The translations under genes and the position numbers were made by a program. Shown one piece after another: positions 1 through 5,038 of a stretch of DNA of 5,038 nucleotides (position 1 is its first letter; the number at the start of each line of letters is the position of its first letter). The notes under the pieces were generated by a model. The model did no database searches. It was not told the DNA's origin and saw only the letters and a list, made by a program, of their open reading frames with translations. The DNA lies in the NCBI GenBank assembly GCA_946482345.1, contig CAMLRJ010000305.1:1-5038 (forward strand), given 5' to 3'. Origin of the DNA: an uncultured Cellvibrio sp. GTDB lineage: Bacteria; Pseudomonadota; Gammaproteobacteria; Pseudomonadales; Cellvibrionaceae.

Positions 1-208
1 AAATCATTACAACAATGATAATAATCTGGGCTACAACCAGCCAAGAGTAAGGAAGGGCACCGCTCTGCCATGCATCAAAAGCTGGTAAAAAAGGTAGGTC
101 GAAAAATTTCTGTAAGAGTTGGGCAATAACTCTAAAAATAAATAACAGAGCAAATATGCACAGCCCATAGGTATATTTGCTGTAAATATCAGTAGTTTTC
201 CGATCCAT
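1..208 (-). CDS. Small inner-membrane protein, N-terminal part (gene runs off the left edge)
   Basis: The frame opens with ATG at 208-206 and stays open for 69 codons to the window edge, so the 3' end is missing. The protein starts with a short polar segment (MDRKTTDIYSKYTYG), followed by a hydrophobic helix at about residues 15-32 (GLCIFALLFIFRVIAQLL). A loop with aromatic residues and prolines follows (FLPAFDAWQSGALPYSW), then a second very hydrophobic stretch at about 55-69 (LVVAQIIIIVVMI). This indicates at least two membrane helices. The motif F-D-A-W-x-S-G-x-L-P-Y looks like a conserved family signature, but I cannot name the family. The start lies 2 nt after the argA stop, and a GGGGTGA stretch at the end of argA can act as the ribosome binding site, so translation is probably coupled to argA. 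That it is a real gene rests on the clean frame, the coupling and the coherent membrane topology. The function is unknown. Confidence 0.75.
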   Translation of the reverse strand, partial: MDRKTTDIYSKYTYGLCIFALLFIFRVIAQLLQKFFDLPFLPAFDAWQSGALPYSWLVVAQIIIIVVMI

Positions 209-210
209 CT

Positions 211-1524
211 TCACCCCAAACTCTTCACAAAAATCTTCGACTTCCTCTGATAGTTATAAAGCTCTTGTTTAGCAATTGGTAAATCTTCGATTTTGCCTTC
301 AGCAAAACCTTGTTCGATAAACCAGTGGGCGGTTTGGGTGGTGAGTAGAAATAATTTGTGTATGCCGTTTTTGCGGGCGTGGTCTTCCATTTGTTGTAGT
401 AAAGCGGAGGCTCTGCCGCCGTTGCGGTAATCGGGGTGAGTGGCGACGCAGGATAATTCGCCCATGTCACCATAAGGATAAAGTGCTGCACAGGCGACTA
501 TGCTGCCGTCTTTTTCCATGACGTGAAAATTTTGAATTTCGGTTTCCAATAATTCACGTGATCTTCTCACCAAAATTCCGGCTTCTTCCAATGGACGAAT
601 TAAATCGAGAATGCCAGCGACATCTTCAATTTTTGCTTTGCGTAATTGTTCGTAGTAACCGGAATACACCAGTGTACCAAGTCCATCGCGTGTAAAAAGT
701 TCGGTGAGCAGTGCACCGTCAGTGGTGTAACTCATTAATTGTGCTCGTTGCACACCTTGCAAACAACTCAGATAACAAGCACTTAATGCTTGTTGTTCAT
801 CGTGTTGCATTTTTTCGCCATGACTGGCGAGATAATCTTTGCATTCGCTAATCGATAATTGACGAATTAAATTGCTGTCGGAATCTTTTATGCCGTCACC
901 TTCGATGAAGGCCAATAATTTATCAGCCTTCAATGCGCTGGCAATATGCGTGGCGACTTCGCTAAACGATAAATTAAAAATTTCACCTGTCGGTGAATAA
1001 CCAATTGGTGAAACCAGTACGACAGCACCAGTATCCAATACGCTTTTCAACGATTGGGTGTTGACCTTTCGCACTTTGCCGGTGTGTTGAAAATCAATTC
1101 CATCGATAACACCATAAGGCATGGCGACGACAAAGTTGCCACTGATGACTTGCATATCAGCATCATGCATGGGGGAATTGGGCAAGCCTGTAGAAAGTGC
1201 AGCTTCAAGCGTTGTGCGTGCAGTACCAATAGCTTCAATAACCAAAGGCAAACTTTCGCTATCAGTGATGCGCATTCTTTTATGAAAATGACTGTAAGTG
1301 TCAGCCAATTGCAATCGTTCATCAATTTGTGGTCGTGCACCATGCACCAACACCAGTTTGACATCGAGGCTGCAGAGCAATGCTATGTCATGCACTATGT
1401 TGTGAAAATTGGCATGAGTAATGGCTTCGCCGGGAAGCATCACCACAAAGGTTTTGTCACTGTGTCGGTTAATGTAAGGCGTTGAGTGACGAAACCATTT
1501 TACGTAATCGTGAGTTTGAGCCAC
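211..1524 (-). CDS. argA: N-acetylglutamate synthase (amino-acid N-acetyltransferase), arginine biosynthesis
   Basis: ArgA transfers the acetyl group of acetyl-CoA to L-glutamate, the first step of arginine biosynthesis, in the cytoplasm. With the GTG start chosen here it has 437 residues, close to the usual 430-445 of gammaproteobacterial ArgA. The N-terminal amino-acid-kinase-like domain spans about residues 20-270. It shows FVVMLPGE near 26-33, LVLVHGARPQI at 57-67 and the stretch SGNFVVAMPYGVIDGIDFQH around 128-147. In this family it is a non-catalytic, arginine-sensing domain. The C-terminal GNAT domain is at about 295-437, with the acetyl-CoA loop R367-N-G-G-R-A372 (R-x-x-G-x-A) and the diagnostic ending LYNYQRKSK. 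The frame could begin at a TTG at 1554, but that adds a FFFDYQEFT tail absent from relatives. GTG at 1524 has AGGAA six bases upstream and gives the family N-terminus (xxYVKWFRHSTPYIN). It lies 42 nt after the oxidoreductase and 2 nt before a membrane-protein gene. No ARG box was recognised upstream. Feedback inhibition by arginine is expected from the family. Confidence 0.97.
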   Translation of the reverse strand: MAQTHDYVKWFRHSTPYINRHSDKTFVVMLPGEAITHANFHNIVHDIALLCSLDVKLVLVHGARPQIDERLQLADTYSHFHKRMRITDSESLPLVIEAIGTARTTLEAALSTGLPNSPMHDADMQVISGNFVVAMPYGVIDGIDFQHTGKVRKVNTQSLKSVLDTGAVVLVSPIGYSPTGEIFNLSFSEVATHIASALKADKLLAFIEGDGIKDSDSNLIRQLSISECKDYLASHGEKMQHDEQQALSACYLSCLQGVQRAQLMSYTTDGALLTELFTRDGLGTLVYSGYYEQLRKAKIEDVAGILDLIRPLEEAGILVRRSRELLETEIQNFHVMEKDGSIVACAALYPYGDMGELSCVATHPDYRNGGRASALLQQMEDHARKNGIHKLFLLTTQTAHWFIEQGFAEGKIEDLPIAKQELYNYQRKSKIFVKSLG

Positions 1525-1530
1525 AGTAAA

Positions 1531-1536
1531 TTCCTG
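1531..1536 (-). promoter_or_regulatory. Ribosome binding site deciding the argA start
   Basis: On the minus strand CAGGAA lies here, with six bases (TTTACT) between it and the GTG at 1524-1522. No comparable purine-rich site precedes the upstream in-frame TTG at 1554, which follows directly after an in-frame TAA in a T-rich stretch. The spacing and match support the GTG as the true start. Confidence 0.75.
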
Positions 1537-1549
1537 ATAATCAAAAAAG

Positions 1550-1573
1550 AACAATTAAAAATGTAATTAAAAA
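1550..1573 (-). repeat. Imperfect tandem 12-nt AT-rich repeat between oxidoreductase and argA
   Basis: On the minus strand TTTTTAATTACA (1573-1562) is followed directly by TTTTTAATTGTT (1561-1550); nine of twelve bases agree. The first copy contains the TAA stop of the oxidoreductase gene (1569-1567). The stretch is part of a 42-nt A/T-rich spacer that ends at the argA ribosome binding site. It could be an unstructured leader that helps ribosomes load, or simply AT-rich sequence. No convincing promoter pair is visible inside it. Confidence 0.4.
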
Positions 1574-2604
1574 GAAACGGTTCTTTGGGTTTTATGACTT
1601 TCTTCTGCTGCCAGCAGAACTTCAACTGCTAATAATGCCTGTTGCGCTGTGAAACGCAATGGTTCTTTATCAGAAATATGACGAACAATATTGCGATAAA
1701 AGTTTTCGTAACAACCTGTGACACTTTCAATTCGTTCTGCACTCACGCCATGTGCTGTTTGTAAATGCAATAAGCCATAGTTGTCGTCTGCATGTTTTGC
1801 CCATTGCGGATTGCCTGGCAAAATACCCTTCATCATTTGTTGTTCCTGTACATCCTGACCAAATTTCAGAAAAGATCCCTTGTCACCGTGCAGGCTGACA
1901 GTCGCACCTTTGGCGCTAACAAACGTATTGGATCGCAACAACACACGCATATCCGCGTAATACAAACACACATTAAAATAATCAGTGGAGCCATCAGGTC
2001 GACGCAAGCTGCGCATATCGGCTTGAACGGCTTGCGGGCGACCGAATAAACACAAAACAGAATCTACCATGTGCACGCCCAAATCAAACCAGGTGCCTGC
2101 GCCGGGTAAGTTATCTTCCTTCCAGCGTTTGTGTGTGACATTATTTCGATAGCGATCATAATGCCATTCGACTTCAACAATTCTGCCCAATTGTTGCGAC
2201 TGAATAATTTTTGCAACCGTTAAATGATCTGTTTCCAATCGTTTATTATGGAAAACGGCGAGACATTTTTGTTGTTGATCAGCGAGCCTGATTAATTCCT
2301 TGCCTTCTTGTAGGTTAATGACAAAAGGTTTTTCCAATACCACATGCTTGCCCGCTTCCAATGCGGCCTTTGTCATTGAGTAATGAAACTCATTGGGAGT
2401 ATTAACCACAACCACATCAATATGGGGATTCCGTAAAATGTCATCAAAACTTTTTACAACCGAGACTTGTGGATAATCGTTCAGCGCAGATTCACTATTG
2501 CGCTGCAAAATACTGTGCAGTTGCATACCAGGTTCAGCGGTAATTAATGGCGCATGAAATACTTTGCCTGACATGCCATAAGAACAGAGTGCAACTTTTA
2601 ACAT
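1567..2604 (-). CDS. Gfo/Idh/MocA-family NAD(P)-dependent oxidoreductase
   Basis: This 345-residue cytoplasmic protein has the normal length for the family (about 340-350). Members oxidise or reduce sugars, inositols and related polyols with NAD(P). The N-terminal Rossmann domain is at about 1-120. The nucleotide loop reads S8-Y-G-M-S-G13 and is followed by KVFHAPLI; the first glycine of the usual G-x-G-x-x-G is serine. Then come NTPNEFHY at 68-75 and the hallmark E91-K-P93, whose lysine is a catalytic or cofactor residue. The C-terminal alpha/beta domain (about 125-345) carries FDLGVHMVD at 173-181, with D174, H178 and D181 in the positions of the family's catalytic D-x-G-x-H-x-x-D. The overall pattern (FHAPLI, HYDRYRNN, W-F-D-L-G) resembles the YdgJ/IolW-like branch, where some members are scyllo-inositol dehydrogenases. 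The substrate here cannot be read from sequence. ATG at 2604 has only a weak TGAGAT site upstream. It appears to be the first gene of the argA unit and is divergent from the lipoprotein gene. Confidence 0.93.
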   Translation of the reverse strand: MLKVALCSYGMSGKVFHAPLITAEPGMQLHSILQRNSESALNDYPQVSVVKSFDDILRNPHIDVVVVNTPNEFHYSMTKAALEAGKHVVLEKPFVINLQEGKELIRLADQQQKCLAVFHNKRLETDHLTVAKIIQSQQLGRIVEVEWHYDRYRNNVTHKRWKEDNLPGAGTWFDLGVHMVDSVLCLFGRPQAVQADMRSLRRPDGSTDYFNVCLYYADMRVLLRSNTFVSAKGATVSLHGDKGSFLKFGQDVQEQQMMKGILPGNPQWAKHADDNYGLLHLQTAHGVSAERIESVTGCYENFYRNIVRHISDKEPLRFTAQQALLAVEVLLAAEESHKTQRTVSF

Positions 2605-2689
2605 GATAATCTCAAATAATTTGGAATAATGCGGACGTTTTCGCTGCTCATGGTAAATTAAACCCTCTCAATCAACAAAGGAGTTCGCT
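2605..2689. promoter_or_regulatory. Divergent intergenic region with candidate promoters
   Basis: These 85 nt lie between the start codons of two divergent genes and must hold at least the promoter of the lipoprotein gene, and probably that of the oxidoreductase-argA unit. For the plus strand the best candidate is an extended -10, TGGTAAATT at 2651-2659, about 30 nt before the ATG; no good -35 is seen at 16-18 nt. For the minus strand a weak pair is TTACCA (2656-2651) and CATTAT (2631-2626) with a long 19-nt spacer. The two candidates share bases 2651-2656. These assignments are by eye only; no operator could be recognised. Confidence 0.35.
2677..2683 (+). promoter_or_regulatory. Strong ribosome binding site of the lipoprotein gene
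   Basis: AAAGGAG is followed by six bases (TTCGCT) and the ATG at 2690. It is the best Shine-Dalgarno match in the window and fixes the start, which also gives a well-formed lipoprotein signal peptide. Confidence 0.8.
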
Positions 2690-3388
2690 ATGTTAAGTCG
2701 TCATTTTTTGCTTGTTACTCTCTTATCCAGTCTGTGCATCACTGCGTGCAGTAAAAAAAATGAAACTCCTGCAGAAGCAGCACCCAATAATACTGCACAG
2801 GCTTCATCGATTGTTGCAGAAGCAGCCAATCCACAGTCACAAGTTGAGGCAGCTGTCGAAGATCCGGAAATTGCCAAAAAACGCAAAGCAATGGAGTTTG
2901 CGTTGAAAGAAGATGAAATTAAAAATGATCCCAAGGGACAGTGGGCGGTGAATGCAAAAGCCAGTACAAGCTATGCCGGTAATTTGGATAATCCTCAAGC
3001 CAGTTATCATCCGATGCAAGCAACCGGTGTTCCCAATGTTGATCGCCATGCAGATGATTCCAGTTCATGGGCGACAAAAGAAGCCGATGCGGGAATTGAA
3101 TGGATTGAATTGGATTACGCCAAACCTGTTAATGCTACTGAAGTTCGTATACGCCAAACATTTAATCCGGGTGCCATTATTAAAGTAGAATTATTTGATG
3201 AATCAGGTACTTCACATAATGTTTGGCAAGGTCCTGATATGACCAGCTATCCAGACAACGAAATTGCCTGGTTAAATGTTGCGGTGGAGAAAACCCAATA
3301 TAAAACCCAAAAAGTAAAAATTACTTTGGCAACCAACGCAGTTAATGGATGGAATGAAATTGATGCGGTGCAATTGATAGGTGAATAA
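2690..3388 (+). CDS. Lipoprotein with C-terminal discoidin-like (FBXL4-type) domain
   Basis: The 232-residue protein begins with a lipoprotein signal peptide: R4-H5, a hydrophobic stretch at 6-17 and the lipobox I17-T-A-C20. Serine at +2 predicts sorting to the outer membrane rather than retention in the inner membrane. Residues 21-57 are an Ala/Glu/Gln/Pro-rich flexible linker. Residues 58-82 are highly charged and probably helical (PEIAKKRKAMEFALKEDE). The C-terminal domain, about 84-232, has the marks of a galactose-binding or discoidin-like beta sandwich: QATGVPNVD at 110-118, WIELDYAKPVNATEVRI at 138-154, TFNPGAIIKVELFD at 157-170 and GWNEIDAVQLIG at 220-231. From memory, the G-x-P-N, x-T-[FY]-x-P-G-A and E-[IL]-D-A-V pattern also occurs in uncharacterised bacterial surface proteins and in the human F-box protein FBXL4. 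The ligand is unknown; carbohydrate or envelope binding is inference. The gene appears to be monocistronic, with a strong upstream ribosome site and a hairpin 18 nt after the stop. Confidence 0.88.
   Translation: MLSRHFLLVTLLSSLCITACSKKNETPAEAAPNNTAQASSIVAEAANPQSQVEAAVEDPEIAKKRKAMEFALKEDEIKNDPKGQWAVNAKASTSYAGNLDNPQASYHPMQATGVPNVDRHADDSSSWATKEADAGIEWIELDYAKPVNATEVRIRQTFNPGAIIKVELFDESGTSHNVWQGPDMTSYPDNEIAWLNVAVEKTQYKTQKVKITLATNAVNGWNEIDAVQLIGE
2770..2826 (+). repeat. 12-bp direct repeat in the lipoprotein linker
   Basis: TGCAGAAGCAGC occurs at 2770-2781 and again at 2815-2826, 45 nt (15 codons) apart and in the same frame. The copies encode PAEAAP and VAEAAN within the low-complexity linker. 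This suggests the linker grew by a small in-frame duplication, or converged on a repetitive Ala/Glu composition. The rest of the 15-codon units is not clearly conserved. Confidence 0.5.
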
Positions 3389-3406
3389 GTTAAATAATAT
3401 TCAGTC

Positions 3407-3434
3407 AACAAAGGCAGCTCTGGCTGCCTTTGTT
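3407..3434. terminator. Perfect 12-bp hairpin, probable bidirectional terminator
   Basis: The arms AACAAAGGCAGC (3407-3418) and GCTGCCTTTGTT (3423-3434) are exact reverse complements around the tetraloop TCTG (3419-3422). The hairpin starts 18 nt after the lipoprotein stop and lies 5 nt beyond the stop of the convergent permease gene. On the plus strand the right arm ends in TTTGTT and continues ATGTCTTAA, a moderate U-rich tail. On the minus strand the arm also ends TTTGTT, but the following sequence (GACTGAATATTATTT) is a poor U-tract. Termination should therefore be stronger for the lipoprotein transcript. Confidence 0.85.
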
Positions 3435-3439
3435 ATGTC

Positions 3440-4555
3440 TTAATCCAATCGTTTTTTAAAGTTTAATGTGGCAATCAATATTCCCAGCGCGGCAAATAAT
3501 AATAAACAGAAAATATCGCCACCCAAATCAGTCCAGTGAGCATCGCGCAACACTACGCCGCGAATCATTCGCACGAAATGAGTAGCGGGTAAGGCTTCAG
3601 CAATCCATTGTGCTGGTTTTGGCATAGCTGCGTAAGGAAAAATAAATCCGGATAATAAAATGGATGGCAGCAAAATAAAGACAGTCATCTGCATGGCTTG
3701 CAATTGTGTTTTTGCTTTGGTGGAAATCAATAAGCCCAAAGCCAGGCTAGCAAGAATAAAACACAAAGTGACTACTAATAACGAAATAGTATCGCCCGGT
3801 AATGGCACAGCAAAAAAGACGTGGCCGAGTGATAAGATAATTCCCATTTGGAAAAAACCGATAAAAATATAGGGCAGTATTTTTCCGAGCATTAACTCCA
3901 GAGGTCTAACCGGTGTGGTGATCAGAAATTCCATATTGCCTTGTTCACGTTCACGCACAATGGCAGCGGATGTAAATAAAATCATGGTCATGGTCAGAAT
4001 AATCGCAATCAATCCCGGAACTATATTCACTGCACTGCGTTGTTCAGGATTAAAATAACTGACGACTTCATAGACCGAAGTGGGTGCAACACTGACAGGA
4101 ACACCGCGAATACTAATCGGCATTTGTCGCAAGCCTTTGATGGCATTGGTTAGCATAGGGTCAGATGCATCTGTGATCCATTGTGCAACGGGCCTTGCTG
4201 TCGGATCGCGTTCTTTTTCAATAACTCTGCGATTAAAATCATCAGGCAAATATAAAACTGCGCTGACTTTTCCTTGTGTGATTGCCGCTTCTGCTTCGCT
4301 CAGTGATGAAAAATAATATTGAAATTCGACAACTTGTGAAGCTTCAAGATCCTGAACCAATTGTCTTGCCAAACTGCTGTGGCTGTCATCCACTAATCCG
4401 GCAGGTACATGGCGTACATCAGTATTGATGGCATAACCAAATAAAATAAGTTGCACCAAAGGAATCATCACAATCATGCCAAAAGTAATTCGGTCGCGTG
4501 ATAATTGTTTTAATTCTTTAAAAACGATAGCGCCAATTCTAGTGATGCTGAGCAT
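3440..4555 (-). CDS. ABC-2 type exporter permease (YbhS/YbhR/YhhJ-like)
   Basis: This is an inner-membrane subunit that forms the substrate path of an ABC-2 exporter driven by the ATPase encoded just upstream. With ATG at 4555 it has 371 residues, the usual size for this group (about 370-380). One helix lies at about 24-43 (IVMIPLVQLILFGYAIN). A large periplasmic domain follows at about 45-175 (VPAGLVDDSHSSLARQLV near its start). Five more helices lie near 178-199, 228-250, 256-279, 289-310 and 347-365. Between the second and third is the hallmark cytoplasmic segment VREREQGNMEFLITTP (200-215), matching the family R-E-R-E-x-G-x-M-E-x-L-x-x-T-P pattern. The extreme C-terminus is basic (FKKRLD). 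The frame extends to a TTG at 4591, but ATG at 4555 has AGGAG six bases upstream and gives the family N-terminus. It overlaps the ATPase gene by 17 nt, implying coupled translation. The substrate is not predictable; relatives export drugs or other hydrophobic compounds, or act in envelope processes. Confidence 0.93.
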   Translation of the reverse strand: MLSITRIGAIVFKELKQLSRDRITFGMIVMIPLVQLILFGYAINTDVRHVPAGLVDDSHSSLARQLVQDLEASQVVEFQYYFSSLSEAEAAITQGKVSAVLYLPDDFNRRVIEKERDPTARPVAQWITDASDPMLTNAIKGLRQMPISIRGVPVSVAPTSVYEVVSYFNPEQRSAVNIVPGLIAIILTMTMILFTSAAIVREREQGNMEFLITTPVRPLELMLGKILPYIFIGFFQMGIILSLGHVFFAVPLPGDTISLLVVTLCFILASLALGLLISTKAKTQLQAMQMTVFILLPSILLSGFIFPYAAMPKPAQWIAEALPATHFVRMIRGVVLRDAHWTDLGGDIFCLLLFAALGILIATLNFKKRLD

Positions 4556-5038
4556 AAACGGCTCCTGTGTTGGCAACAAATACATCCTCAAGGCTTGGTC
4601 TGACCAGTGCGTAATTAATTTGCAATTGTTGTGATGTTTTAACGGATTCCAATTGCGACAGGCTGTCTTTTTTAATCAGCACGCGCAAACGCAAACCAAT
4701 TTGCGCCGCTGAAAGAATATTCGGCTGCTGCAATAAAATGCGTTTTACATTACGTAAATCCTGCCCATCAATTTCAACAACATCGGCATGCATCTGTTGC
4801 ATTAATTCATCCGGGCTACCATCTGCACGTTTTTCGCCTGTTTCCAAAATCGCAATTCGATGGCAACGTTCGGCTTCATCCATGTAGTGGGTTGATACCA
4901 GAATGCTGGTGCCCGCATCACTTAAATCAAATAATCTTTCCCAAAATTCGCGGCGATTTTCCGGGTCAACTGCCGAAGTGGGCTCATCCAAAAATAATAA
5001 TGAAGGTTTATGTAATGTAGCAGCTGCCAGAGCCAGTC
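4539..5038 (-). CDS. ABC exporter ATPase subunit, C-terminal part (gene runs in from the right edge)
   Basis: The frame is open to the right edge and gives 165 residues before the TAG at 4541-4539, so the N-terminus with Walker A, Q-loop and signature motif lies outside the window. The visible part starts with LALAAATLHKPS, which in this family directly follows the signature and its QR. Next come Walker B with the catalytic glutamate (LLFLDEPT), the D-loop SAVDP and the H-loop STHYMDEAERC, so the hydrolysis residues in view are intact. The C-terminal 80 or so residues form the accessory domain common in ABC-2 exporter ATPases and end with the typical PSLEDVFV motif followed by NTGAVYAQHH. The TTG at 4991 is the leucine of Walker B, not a start. 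It powers the downstream permease, with which it overlaps by 17 nt. In relatives such as the Ybh system an HlyD-like adaptor gene precedes the ATPase; that would be beyond the window. Confidence 0.95.
   Translation of the reverse strand, partial: LALAAATLHKPSLLFLDEPTSAVDPENRREFWERLFDLSDAGTSILVSTHYMDEAERCHRIAILETGEKRADGSPDELMQQMHADVVEIDGQDLRNVKRILLQQPNILSAAQIGLRLRVLIKKDSLSQLESVKTSQQLQINYALVRPSLEDVFVANTGAVYAQHH
4562..4566 (-). promoter_or_regulatory. Ribosome binding site deciding the permease start
   Basis: AGGAG on the minus strand, six bases (CCGTTT) before ATG 4555-4553. It lies inside the last codons of the ATPase gene. It favours this ATG over the TTG 36 nt upstream. Confidence 0.8.

Noticed and set aside
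225..491. An 88-codon minus-strand open frame
   Set aside because: It is in another frame of the argA GNAT domain, with out-of-frame composition and no family features.
1054..1485. A 143-codon plus-strand open frame
   Set aside because: It lies wholly inside argA on the opposite strand, its protein has no recognisable motifs, and argA is secure along the same bases.
1541..1575. Possible terminator from the T-run between oxidoreductase and argA
   Set aside because: The T-runs are not preceded by a GC-rich hairpin; the stretch is a simple AT-rich tandem repeat.
2701..2934. Minus-strand frame opposite the lipoprotein signal and linker
   Set aside because: It is antisense to a gene with a strong ribosome site and lipobox. 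Its Ala/Ser richness is the mirror of the repetitive linker.
4080..4316. Plus-strand 78-codon frame
   Set aside because: It is antisense to the periplasmic domain of the ABC permease, with no ribosome site or recognisable domain.
4989..4991. TTG as the start of a short 150-residue ATPase
   Set aside because: This codon is the leucine before Walker B (F-L-D-E-P). The frame continues upstream to the window edge with family-typical residues, so the gene is cut by the window, not truncated.
1..5038. Mobile elements, CRISPR arrays, tRNA genes or defence cassettes
   Set aside because: No terminal inverted repeats, regularly spaced repeats, cloverleaf-like sequence, transposase or nuclease motifs were seen on either strand. 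All long frames are accounted for by housekeeping or transport genes and the lipoprotein.

Overview
The window looks like ordinary chromosomal DNA from a gammaproteobacterium. The base composition is moderate (roughly low-to-mid 40s % GC by eye). ArgA is the fused kinase-like/GNAT type typical of Gammaproteobacteria, and ATG/GTG starts sit behind AGGA-type Shine-Dalgarno sites. The protein flavour suggests something near Cellvibrio or related marine and soil gammaproteobacteria. That placement is inferred from recall of protein style, not from a search. I see no insertion sequence, phage gene, CRISPR array, tRNA or rRNA.

Left block (1-2604, minus strand, read right to left): a Gfo/Idh/MocA-family NAD(P)-dependent oxidoreductase (1567-2604), then argA for N-acetylglutamate synthase (211-1524, GTG start), then the first 69 codons of a small inner-membrane protein (208 to beyond base 1). 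The gaps are 42 and 2 nt, so the three probably form one transcription unit. ArgA makes the first committed intermediate of arginine biosynthesis. The roles of the other two genes are not known from the sequence.

Middle (2605-3439): an 85-nt divergent intergenic region separates the oxidoreductase from a plus-strand lipoprotein gene (2690-3388). That protein has a lipobox, an Ala/Glu/Gln-rich linker and a C-terminal discoidin-like (F5/8-type, FBXL4-like) beta-sandwich domain. A perfect 12-bp hairpin (3407-3434) lies between this gene and the convergent ABC genes and is the likely shared terminator.

Right block (3440-5038, minus strand): the end of an ABC-2 type export system. An ATPase gene runs in from the right edge and is cut just before Walker B. 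Its 3' end overlaps the start of a 371-aa permease gene by 17 nt. The permease resembles the YbhS/YbhR/YhhJ group, which exports drugs or other substrates together with an HlyD-like periplasmic adaptor; any adaptor gene would lie beyond the right edge.

Nothing here forms an obviously new system. The items most worth a second look are the lipoprotein's C-terminal domain, the placement of argA between two functionally unassigned genes, and corrected start sites for argA and the permease.
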